64,000 bases of DNA, from assembly GCF_900292015.1 (NCBI RefSeq), contig NZ_LR130759.1, positions 992,001-1,056,000 of the forward strand, written 5' to 3'. Shown in pieces: positions 56,710 to 64,000 of this stretch (position 1 is its first letter; each line of letters begins with the position of its first letter). The stretch is from Mycobacterium basiliense (lineage in GTDB: Bacteria; Actinomycetota; Actinomycetes; Mycobacteriales; Mycobacteriaceae). Under the pieces are notes generated by a model. The model saw only the letters and a program-made list of their open reading frames with translations. It ran no database searches and was not told the origin of the DNA. The position numbers and the translations under genes are program-made.

Positions 56710-58125
56710 ATGAATTCGGGGGATCTGGGGCTGCAGGTCAGCGCTCATCGCTTTGTCGTGCGGCGCCTGGAGGCCGCGTTGCTGCACCGTGATCCGCACC
56801 GGGGCGGCGGATTGTTGTGGGCGCCCAGGATGGCGTTGATGTTCGGCTGTGTGCTGACGACGATTGCGGTGGCGGGGTGCGCAATCGTTGCTGTGCTGCG
56901 GCCGCAGCCGCAGCTGAGCAACACCCAGATAGCGATGGCCCGCGAATCCGGAGCGCTCTATGTGCGCGTCGGCGATACCTGGCACCCCGTGCTCAACCTG
57001 GCCTCGGCGCGGCTGATCACGGCCACCAACGCCAGTCCTCGCCCGGTGCGCCAGGCAGATCTGCGGCACGCAAAACGTGGTCCTTTACTGGGGATTCCCG
57101 GGGCGCCACAACTTGTCGGCCAGTCGCTCGCCGTGGATGAGTCGAAGTGGACCATCTGCGATTCCGACCACGCAGCGTCCACCATCGTGGTAGTGGGACC
57201 TACCGCAGAGTCATCCGTTCGGCGTCTGGCGGCCGAGCAGTCGGTGCTGGTCGCGGCGGGACCCGGCGCGCCGACGTATCTGCTGGTTGGGGGGCACCGG
57301 GCGGTGGCGGATCTGACCGATCCCGCGGTGGTACGGGCGCTGAGGCTGGAGGGCGCGACACCACGCCGCGTTTCGAAGTCTTTGCTCGATGCGCTCCCGG
57401 AGGCACCGTCGCTGACGGTTCCACGGATCAAACATGCGGGCCGGCGGGGTGTGGCCGGGCTGGCTCGATTTACCGTCGGCAATGTGCTCAGAATCACACG
57501 TAGCGAAGGTGACGAGTTCTACGTGGTGCTCGAGGCCGGATTACAGCGGATCGGTCGGGTCACCGCTGATCTGCTGCGCTTCAGCGACTCGCACGGATCC
57601 CCCGACGTCATCACGGTGGCACCCGATGTGATCCGCGCCGCTCCCATCGTGACCACCCTGCCCGGCCCCGCGCTTCCCGACGCTGCGCCAACACCGTTGG
57701 ATGACCACGATGCCACCCTGTGCGTGGGCTGGAACACAGGGAGATCCGGCCACCCCGATACCGCATTGCTGGCCGGCGACGGCCTGCCGGTGCCCGATGG
57801 GCAGGCAGCGGTGACGATGGCACAGGCAGACGGCCCCGGGCCCGCGCTGGACGGGATCTACCTGCCGCACGGGCGCAACGCGTACGTGATTTCGCACAGC
57901 CTTTCCGGGGACGGTGCCCGGGCGGGCTGGCGCTACCTCGTTACCGAAACCGGTGTGCGGTTCCCGATTCACGACGACGACGCGGCCCACGACCTCGGGC
58001 TGGCCGATGCGGTCCCGGCTCCGTGGCCGATGTTGGCGACGCTGCCGTCTGGACCCGAGCTGAGTAGGACTACGGCGTCAGTGGCCCACGACGCCGTCTG
58101 GGCCGGGCCGGCCCCGGCGCCGTGA
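56710..58125 (+). CDS. eccB4: ESX-4 component EccB4
   Basis: EccB is a single-pass membrane subunit of type VII secretion with a large periplasmic domain. The 471 residues show the cytosolic VSAHRFVVRRLEAALLHRD start, one helix at about 41-63 (MALMFGCVLTTIAVAGCAIVAVL), and the periplasmic repeats (MARESGALYVRVGDTWHPVLNLASARLI, KRGPLLGIPGAPQLV). Start ATG 56710; GTG 56704 adds two residues. Its 3' end overlaps the convergent mycP4 by 48 bases, as compact as in other mycobacteria. Confidence 0.93.
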   Translation: MNSGDLGLQVSAHRFVVRRLEAALLHRDPHRGGGLLWAPRMALMFGCVLTTIAVAGCAIVAVLRPQPQLSNTQIAMARESGALYVRVGDTWHPVLNLASARLITATNASPRPVRQADLRHAKRGPLLGIPGAPQLVGQSLAVDESKWTICDSDHAASTIVVVGPTAESSVRRLAAEQSVLVAAGPGAPTYLLVGGHRAVADLTDPAVVRALRLEGATPRRVSKSLLDALPEAPSLTVPRIKHAGRRGVAGLARFTVGNVLRITRSEGDEFYVVLEAGLQRIGRVTADLLRFSDSHGSPDVITVAPDVIRAAPIVTTLPGPALPDAAPTPLDDHDATLCVGWNTGRSGHPDTALLAGDGLPVPDGQAAVTMAQADGPGPALDGIYLPHGRNAYVISHSLSGDGARAGWRYLVTETGVRFPIHDDDAAHDLGLADAVPAPWPMLATLPSGPELSRTTASVAHDAVWAGPAPAP

Positions 58126-59463
58126 CCGGCGCGCGCTGCCCCGCGCAGCCCACGAGCCTGCCGCCGCCACCAAGACAACCAAGCAGACGACCGATCCGTG
58201 CACCGCGGCGTCGCGGGCGCGGCGATCGGCGGATGGGGACCTGGCCGGTGCCGTGATGGGCACCGGTCCGGTTTCCCGGCCGGTGGTGGCGGTGACTGTC
58301 GGTGGCGCCGACTCGGTGCTGATGGCGGCCAGGGCATCGACGATTCCGTTGCCCACGATCGGGTTCCACCCACCGGGTGGATGGTGGGCCGTCGACTTGA
58401 TGCGCGCCATCACCTGCCGTGCGGTCAAGGCCGGAAACCGGGCCCGAATCAGGCCGGCCAGTCCGCTGACGACGGGTGCGGCATAGCCGGTGCCGGCGAG
58501 TGGCGTTGCACCGTGGTGACTGTCGAGGCTGTTCGCGATTCCGTCGCCGATCGGGTTCAGCGAGGTCACGTTCTCGCCGGTGGCGGCGACGTCGACCCAG
58601 GGGCCGGCAACGGTGAAGGCCGAGGGCGCGCCGTCGGCGTCCACCGAACCGACGGTCAACACGTAGTCGTCGTACCACGCCGGACTTACCGCCAGCTCAG
58701 CGGTGTCCGAGGATGCGTCCAGACGCTGCGGTGCACACTGCTCGGTACTCCCGGCCGCGGACACAATCACCGCATTCTTGACATCGACCGCATAGGCCAG
58801 GGCCGCGCCCAAGGCGCGGTCGTCGAGTGCGGCGCTGGCCGGAACGCACGCGACCGGCGAGATGTTGATCACCGACGCGCCCAGGTCGGCCGCCGTTCGT
58901 ACCGCCTGCGCCATGGTGGCAACGTCGCCGACCCCGCCGCTGGAGCGTTCGTCGACGGGTGCGAACTTCACGCTGGACTGGCGGATGCTGATCACGGTGG
59001 CCTCAGGCGCCACCCCGCTGAACTTGTCCTGATCGGAATCTTCTGCAGCAGCGATGATTCCGGCGACGATCGTCCCGTGTGCATCGCAATCCTGGGTACC
59101 GTCCCCGGTGAAGACGTAGTCACCGCCCGCCACCAGACGTGGGAGTCGGCGGTGCCGTGAGACACCGGTGTCGATGACGGCAATCCGTTGGCCCGCGCCG
59201 CGGGTGAGCCGCCAGATCCGGGGCAGATCAAGGTCTGCCAGCTGGGCGGGGAGGTCGGCCCGCCGAGCCTCGGCGGTGGCGACCGCGCATATCTCTCGCT
59301 GCACGGTGGGTCTCGGCGGGGCGGGCGGTGCCGCTGCGGGCAAACGGGTTTCGTCGACCGGCGGCGGCGTGACGCCATGCGCGCAGGGTATCCCGCAGAC
59401 CGCAAGCGTGCCGACGGTAGCCGAGATCAGCAGCCGGCCGACGTGCGAAACGCCGATCCTCAT
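58078..59463 (-). CDS. mycP4: ESX-4 mycosin MycP4, catalytic residues lost
   Basis: Mycosins are membrane-anchored subtilisin-like proteases that also stabilise ESX complexes. The 461 residues have a signal peptide (1-29), a subtilase domain and a C-terminal helix near 420-445. Asp98 (AVIDTG) and His129 (DAHGTIVAG) of the triad are kept. The nucleophile motif GTSxAAP reads GTGYAAP, so residue 326 is Gly (codon GGC at 58488-58486). The oxyanion AAGN motif reads AAGS with Ser239. The frame is intact and signal and anchor are kept, so this is a predicted pseudoprotease, not a decayed gene. ATGA overlap with eccD4. Confidence 0.92.
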   Translation of the reverse strand: MRIGVSHVGRLLISATVGTLAVCGIPCAHGVTPPPVDETRLPAAAPPAPPRPTVQREICAVATAEARRADLPAQLADLDLPRIWRLTRGAGQRIAVIDTGVSRHRRLPRLVAGGDYVFTGDGTQDCDAHGTIVAGIIAAAEDSDQDKFSGVAPEATVISIRQSSVKFAPVDERSSGGVGDVATMAQAVRTAADLGASVINISPVACVPASAALDDRALGAALAYAVDVKNAVIVSAAGSTEQCAPQRLDASSDTAELAVSPAWYDDYVLTVGSVDADGAPSAFTVAGPWVDVAATGENVTSLNPIGDGIANSLDSHHGATPLAGTGYAAPVVSGLAGLIRARFPALTARQVMARIKSTAHHPPGGWNPIVGNGIVDALAAISTESAPPTVTATTGRETGPVPITAPARSPSADRRARDAAVHGSVVCLVVLVAAAGSWAARGSARRSRRRGRPGPDGVVGH

Positions 59464-60836
59464 AGCAGGTCGAGGTTCCCAACGGCGCGGAACACACCAC
59501 ATGTCCAGCAGGCCAGCGGAGTCATGGCAACCAGGGCCGCCAATTCCAGCGCATCGATACCCCGCCGCGCAAGGGGCGAAATCGGCACGGCGGGAGCGAC
59601 GAATGCCAGGTACATTGCCGCGGCAACCGATGTGGCAACCAGCGTCGCGATCCACGGCTCGGGCACCTGCAGGCGAACCGAAGCGGCGGCGAATGTGGCT
59701 GCGATGGTGACGCTTCCACTGACTACATACACCAGCTTTCCTCTTCCGTCGGCGGTAGAACGTGCGCTCAACAGCAGAACAGCACCAGCGACGACGGCAA
59801 CAGCGATGCCGCGACGGCTGGTCAGGGTGGCCAACAGGGCGCCGATCGTGGCTGATGACGAGAACGCGGCTTGCATACCGGTAAGCCAGTCGCGGGAGCG
59901 GATCGCCTTGGCGGCCAACGAATCCGTCGTCGGCGCCGCATCGACTTCATCCGAGTCCAGCGCCGGCAGCCTGGGCGACAAGCCCGCCAACACGATCGCG
60001 ATCCGGGTGGACAGCTGCAGCAGACCCAACGACGCCAGTGCCGCCGACGAGCCAACGACATAGGCTGGCGCCGAGCCGATCACGCCGGCCAGGGTGGCGA
60101 TGGCGACAACCAAGGCACAGCATGCCACAGCGGTGAATGGCACAACGCCGCAGCCGGATACGCGGATCGCCAGCACCGCGGTGGCGGCCGTCGCCATCGC
60201 GGCAAGCAGAAGATTCGGGAGGCCGGCCGCGCCGGGCAGCACGAGCAGGCCGGCGAGCGCGGCGAAGGTTATGGCGATGGCACTCAATGTGAGTGCGGCC
60301 ATCGGATCGCGATATATGCGTTGTGCAACGGCAGCAAGCAGCAGAGCGACACCGCCCGCCGCCGCGACGCACACCGTGCCGTCGGAGTGGGGGGCCTCGT
60401 CGTGGACTGTGGTGGTAAACACGACCAGTGCTCCGGCGGCGGCGAGGCCGCACGCGACCAACGCTCCGGTGAGTCGCGGGTGGCAACGGTGTTGTGGCGG
60501 CATCGGTTCATTCAGTGCCTCCGACACCGCCTCCGCTTCGTCGTGGCGCAGGTAGCGGGGTGCGGTGTCGGGAGCGCAGCGGCTTAGCGCCAAGACTGCG
60601 CCGTCCCGGATATCGCTGTCGGACAGTGTCGTTGACGCTGGCAGGGCGCCCACAGCCGGGCAGGACAACTGGTATCGCTGCGCCGTCGGCCCCGGACTGA
60701 CATCGCCTGCATTGCCCAGGATGTCGACGATAGCCGGGATCAGGCTGCTGACCGGCACCGCTGCGGGTAGAGATAGGTCGACGACAGTGGTGCCGGCATG
60801 AACGGTGACGCGACGCAATCCCGGATCGGCGAACAA
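59460..60836 (-). CDS. eccD4: ESX-4 channel component EccD4
   Basis: EccD forms the transmembrane vestibule of type VII secretion. An N-terminal ubiquitin-like domain (RRVTVHAGTTVVDLSLPAAVPVSSLIPAIVDILG, then DIRDGAVLAL) is followed by eleven predicted helices. I chose TTG at 60836, which starts FADPGLRRVTVHAG like the M. tuberculosis protein and has GAGGGGG about nine bases upstream; no ATG or GTG is in frame nearby, and an ATG at 60932 would add 32 unrelated residues and reach the eccC4 promoter. 458 residues. Confidence 0.9.
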   Translation of the reverse strand: MFADPGLRRVTVHAGTTVVDLSLPAAVPVSSLIPAIVDILGNAGDVSPGPTAQRYQLSCPAVGALPASTTLSDSDIRDGAVLALSRCAPDTAPRYLRHDEAEAVSEALNEPMPPQHRCHPRLTGALVACGLAAAGALVVFTTTVHDEAPHSDGTVCVAAAGGVALLLAAVAQRIYRDPMAALTLSAIAITFAALAGLLVLPGAAGLPNLLLAAMATAATAVLAIRVSGCGVVPFTAVACCALVVAIATLAGVIGSAPAYVVGSSAALASLGLLQLSTRIAIVLAGLSPRLPALDSDEVDAAPTTDSLAAKAIRSRDWLTGMQAAFSSSATIGALLATLTSRRGIAVAVVAGAVLLLSARSTADGRGKLVYVVSGSVTIAATFAAASVRLQVPEPWIATLVATSVAAAMYLAFVAPAVPISPLARRGIDALELAALVAMTPLACWTCGVFRAVGNLDLL

Positions 60837-60897
60837 TTGGGTGGCCCCCTCACACTCGGATGAACGGCACGCTAGCGGGATTTCACCGGCGTCGCAT

Positions 60898-60915
60898 TCG
60901 GCTGTGCACAGCCGA
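60898..60915. promoter_or_regulatory. 18-bp perfect palindrome between eccD4 and eccC4
   Basis: TCGGCTGTGCACAGCCGA reads the same on both strands without spacer. It sits 62 bases from the eccD4 start and 39 bases from the eccC4 start in a 117-base divergent region. A dimeric regulator operator controlling both ESX-4 halves is the simplest reading; a cruciform or RNA hairpin with no loop is less likely. Confidence 0.6.
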
Positions 60916-60953
60916 CTTGCGGCCGGTCGCACCGCTACCTACCGTCCTGCACT

Positions 60954-63900
60954 GTGTTCGCCGACGTCGTGGTTGCGGCTCCGCCGGAGCTGCCGAGACC
61001 CGGCGCGCCGGGCCGGCTGGCGCGGGTGCTTCCGCTCGTCATGTCGATGGCCACGCTGAGCGCCGTGGCGGTGGCCTTCCTCACGGGGACGCCCGGCGCG
61101 CGCAACCCGACATTGATCGCGTTTCCGGTGATGATGCTGGTTTCGCTCGCGGTAACGGCCGCAACCGGACGCGGTCGACGCGGCGCAGCCGGGCTCGAGC
61201 GGGACCGGATGGACTATCTGAGGTACCTCAGCGGCCTGCATAGGTCGGTGTCCGAAACCGCGGCGGCCCAGCGCCTGTCGTTGACTCGGGCGCACCCGGA
61301 GCCCGATACGCTGTGGACGCTGATCGGGGGACCGGGGATGTGGCAGTGCCGTCCGGCCGGGAGCGATTCCTGCCGCATCCGTGTCGGCATTGGAGCGGTC
61401 CCGCTGGCAAGCCGGCTGGTGGCCCCGCAGCTCCCGCCGCCCGCACGATCGGATCCGGTCACCGTTATCGCGGTGCGTCGCTTTCTCGGGGCGTATTCAA
61501 TGCTCACCGATGCGCCCATCGCAATCCCGTTGCGCGCGAGTCAGACCATCAGGATTGACGGCGAGGAAAGCCGGATCCGTGCACTGTTGCGCGCGATGGT
61601 TTGCCAACTGGCGGTGCGGTACGCTCCCGACGACCTACTGGTTGTCGGCGTGATCGGTGATCGCAACAGAGGTCACTGGGATTGGCTGAAATGGCTTCCA
61701 CACAACCAACATCCGGGTGCTCGTGATGCGTTGGGACCGGCGCGGATGGTGTACCGCACGATGGCACAGGCGTGCGAGGCGTTAAGCGGTGTGGTGTCGC
61801 CCAGCGCGGTGATCGTCGACGCCGACGAAGCCGCCGGCACGACGATACCCGGTGCGATCGTGCTGGAGGTGGGTGCCGGCCGCGACGGTGCGCCCTTGGT
61901 GGTCGGTCACCTGGGCGACGCGCAGATCCTTACCCGACCTGACCAATTGGCGCATGCCGACGCTTTGGTATGCGCCCGCCGGCTGGCCGGGTACCGGGTC
62001 GGAGACGACTCCGGGCGCCGTGCTGGAGGCTCGGACTGGCTGGGCATGCTCGGCACGGCCGACATCGGCGTCTTCGACCCGGCTAGCCTGTGGTGCGGCC
62101 AGCGCCGCCGAGACCGGCTCTGCGCACCGATTGGCATCACCCTGGATGGCAAAGCCGTGGAACTGGATATCAAGGAATCGGCCGAGCACGGGATGGGACC
62201 GCATGGTCTCTGCATCGGGGCCACCGGGTCAGGCAAATCGGAACTATTGCGCACTGTCGCGCTGGGCATGATGGCTCGGAACTCACCTGAAGTGCTCAAT
62301 CTGCTTCTGATCGACTTCAAAGGTGGTGCCACATTTTTGGACTTCGCGGGGGCGCCGCACGTGGCCGCGGTCATCACCAACCTGGCCGAAGAAGCACCGC
62401 TGGTCGCCCGGATGCGCGAGGCGCTCACCGGCGAGATAAACCGTCGCCAACAGGTATTGCGGGCGGCCGGAAACCTCGTCAGCGCCGCGGCTTATGAGGA
62501 TGAGCGTCGCCGCGGCGCCGCATTGACGCCGCTTGCGTCGCTCTTCATCGTCGTCGACGAGTTCTCCGAGCTACTCAGTCAACACCCCGATTTCGCCGAT
62601 GTGTTCGTCGCGATTGGCCGGCTGGGCCGATCGCTGGGGATGCACCTATTGCTGGCCAGTCAACGGCTCGATGAGAGCAGGCTGCGAGGACTGGAAGCCC
62701 ACCTGTCCTACCGCCTGTGCCTGAAGACTTTGTCCGCCAATGAGTCACGGACCGTGTTGGGGACGCTGGACGCCTACGAGCTGCCGAACGAGCCCGGCGT
62801 GGGTTTTCTCCGGCAGGCAACCGGAGAGCTGGTCCGATTTCAGAGCTCGATGGTGTCCGGACCGCTCCGGACGGCCAATGTCTGCGGCGATGCTTCCCCC
62901 GAGGTGCGCTTGTTCAGCTCCGAAGCGATGGGGCCGGTCACCGCTATCGGCGCGGATGCGAATCCTGCGCCGAGCCTGCTGCGGAGCGTCCTGGCCAGGC
63001 TGTGTGAAACCGGTCCGCCCGCACATCAGGTCTGGCTGCCGCCGCTGGGGGCGGCACCGTCGTTAGCCGCCCTGCTAAGCGACGTCGCACCGGCACCGTC
63101 CGGGCTGCTGGTGCCGATCGGGGTCGTTGATCGACCCTATGAGCAACGCCGAACCCCGCTGCTGGTCGATCTATCCGCGGCCGCAGGAAATGTTGCGGTT
63201 GTGGGTGCGCCACAGTCGGGGAAGTCAACCGCGTTGTGCTCCTTGATCGCTGCGCTGGCGGCCACGCACGATCCCGATGAGGTGCAGTTCTATTGTCTGG
63301 ACTTCGGCGGCGGAGTGTTGACGACGGTACGTGACGTGGCGCACGTGGGTGCGGTCGCTGGACGGTCCGAGCCGGACTTGATCAGACGCATGATCGCCGA
63401 ACTTGCCTATGCGCTGCGATCGCGCGCGTCGGCGTTTCGCGATCACGGCATCAACTCGATCGCCGAATACCGTCAGCGACCAAACGCGGTGGACGGCAGC
63501 CGGTTTGCTGACGTATTTCTGGTTATCGACGGTTGGGCCGCGCTGCGCCAGGAATTCGAAGGACTTGAGGAGTCGATCACTGCCCTTGCAAGTCAAGGGC
63601 TTTCGTTCGGCATGCACGTCATGGTGTCCGCTTCGCGATGGGCCGAGATCCGGCCGTCGCTCAAGGATCAAATCGGGACCCGCATCGAGTTGCGGTTGGG
63701 CGACCCCGCGGAGTCGGAACTGGACCGCAGGCAGGCGCGGCAGGTACCTCCCGATCGGCCCGGCCGCGGTCTGTCTCGCGACGGTATGCATATGATGATT
63801 GCCCTGCCCAGTCTGGACACGGCGGCCTTGGCCCGTCGCCACGGTGAGTCGGCGGCCCCACCGATACCGCTCCTGCCCGAGCGGGTGGACTACCAAAGCG

Positions 63901-64000
63901 TGGTGGACCGCGCGGATGGTGAACTGCGTTCACACATCCTTATCGGGCTCAATGAGGCCCGATTGTTGCCGGCCACACTTGACCTGCAGCGCCATCCCCA
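60954..64000 (+). CDS. eccC4: ESX-4 motor ATPase EccC4 (3' partial)
   Basis: EccC is the FtsK/SpoIIIE-type ATPase that drives type VII secretion and selects substrates. The GTG at 60954 is the first start after stops at 60861 and 60873. 1015 codons are visible without a stop, so the end lies beyond the window (M. tuberculosis EccC4 is about 1236 residues). Two N-terminal helices lie in residues 25-75. ATPase domain 1 has GATGSGKSE with Lys428 and a Walker [13 protein letters not shown]; domain 2 has GAPQSGKST with Lys757 and DVFLVIDGW. The third domain is outside. EccD4 and mycP4 are divergent. Confidence 0.93.
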   Translation, partial: MFADVVVAAPPELPRPGAPGRLARVLPLVMSMATLSAVAVAFLTGTPGARNPTLIAFPVMMLVSLAVTAATGRGRRGAAGLERDRMDYLRYLSGLHRSVSETAAAQRLSLTRAHPEPDTLWTLIGGPGMWQCRPAGSDSCRIRVGIGAVPLASRLVAPQLPPPARSDPVTVIAVRRFLGAYSMLTDAPIAIPLRASQTIRIDGEESRIRALLRAMVCQLAVRYAPDDLLVVGVIGDRNRGHWDWLKWLPHNQHPGARDALGPARMVYRTMAQACEALSGVVSPSAVIVDADEAAGTTIPGAIVLEVGAGRDGAPLVVGHLGDAQILTRPDQLAHADALVCARRLAGYRVGDDSGRRAGGSDWLGMLGTADIGVFDPASLWCGQRRRDRLCAPIGITLDGKAVELDIKESAEHGMGPHGLCIGATGSGKSELLRTVALGMMARNSPEVLNLLLIDFKGGATFLDFAGAPHVAAVITNLAEEAPLVARMREALTGEINRRQQVLRAAGNLVSAAAYEDERRRGAALTPLASLFIVVDEFSELLSQHPDFADVFVAIGRLGRSLGMHLLLASQRLDESRLRGLEAHLSYRLCLKTLSANESRTVLGTLDAYELPNEPGVGFLRQATGELVRFQSSMVSGPLRTANVCGDASPEVRLFSSEAMGPVTAIGADANPAPSLLRSVLARLCETGPPAHQVWLPPLGAAPSLAALLSDVAPAPSGLLVPIGVVDRPYEQRRTPLLVDLSAAAGNVAVVGAPQSGKSTALCSLIAALAATHDPDEVQFYCLDFGGGVLTTVRDVAHVGAVAGRSEPDLIRRMIAELAYALRSRASAFRDHGINSIAEYRQRPNAVDGSRFADVFLVIDGWAALRQEFEGLEESITALASQGLSFGMHVMVSASRWAEIRPSLKDQIGTRIELRLGDPAESELDRRQARQVPPDRPGRGLSRDGMHMMIALPSLDTAALARRHGESAAPPIPLLPERVDYQSVVDRADGELRSHILIGLNEARLLPATLDLQRHP

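Noticed and set aside
58078..59463. mycP4 as a pseudogene
   Set aside because: The frame, signal peptide, anchor and fold residues are intact; only active-site positions changed, which fits a pseudoenzyme better than decay.
60836..60932. Longer eccD4 start at the ATG at 60932
   Set aside because: The extra 32 residues have no similarity to EccD and would run through the palindrome to within 22 bases of the eccC4 start.

Overview
The window is chromosomal DNA from a high-GC actinobacterium, almost certainly a slow-growing Mycobacterium. Evidence: the S10-spc ribosomal superoperon interrupted by atsA, a formylglycine-generating enzyme and DUF4436 genes (the Rv0711-Rv0713 arrangement); sppA, TIGR00027-type methyltransferases, fucA-serA2-xylB, secY-adk-mapA-sigL-rslA and mmsB-fadE9-mmsA in the order of M. 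tuberculosis Rv0724-Rv0753; and the infA-to-truA block followed by cutinases and ESX-4. In M. tuberculosis these two halves lie far apart. Here they are joined near 40.4-41.4 kb, as I recall for the M. marinum group. The species is an inference from layout, not a search result.

Layout. 1-5148: S10 operon from a 5'-truncated rplC to rpsQ, ending in a 20-bp-stem hairpin. 5317-11277: arylsulfatase, a lipoprotein, the sulfatase-activating enzyme and two tandem DUF4436 membrane proteins. 11416-15932: a promoter and the spc genes rplN to rplO, closed by a 23-bp-stem hairpin. 16016-30420: accessory stretch with an F420-type oxidoreductase, sppA, four paralogous methyltransferases in two pairs, an SDR/MDR dehydrogenase pair, an AraC regulator divergent from a methyltransferase, a sugar-related cluster (fucA, serA2, xylB) and a GyrA-like/GNAT fusion. 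30691-34799: secY, adk, mapA, then sigL-rslA with a self-matching SigL promoter. 34814-40735: a decayed thiamine-diphosphate enzyme, a MarR regulator, a DinB-like protein, the valine/methylmalonate-semialdehyde genes and a decayed ABC ATPase. 40893-44797: an LpqH-like lipoprotein, rmlC-rmlB and two tandem F420-type oxidoreductases.

45052-49646: alpha operon (infA, rpmJ, rpsM, rpsK, rpsD, rpoA, rplQ) and truA. 49618-54775: a drug/metabolite exporter divergent from a CGNR-type regulator, an amino-acid permease and an NCS1 permease with an odd Cys/His tail. 55060-64000: two cutinases and the ESX-4 core (eccB4, mycP4, eccD4, eccC4; the last runs off the window).

The strongest anomalies are: a MycP4 mycosin that has lost both its catalytic serine and its oxyanion asparagine; an 18-bp perfect palindrome in the eccD4/eccC4 divergent promoter; a GyrA-like helical domain fused to an acetyltransferase; a truA frame with no canonical start codon; and an NCS1 permease with a putative zinc-binding tail preceded by tandem repeats. 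No tRNA, rRNA, CRISPR array, insertion sequence or prophage was seen.
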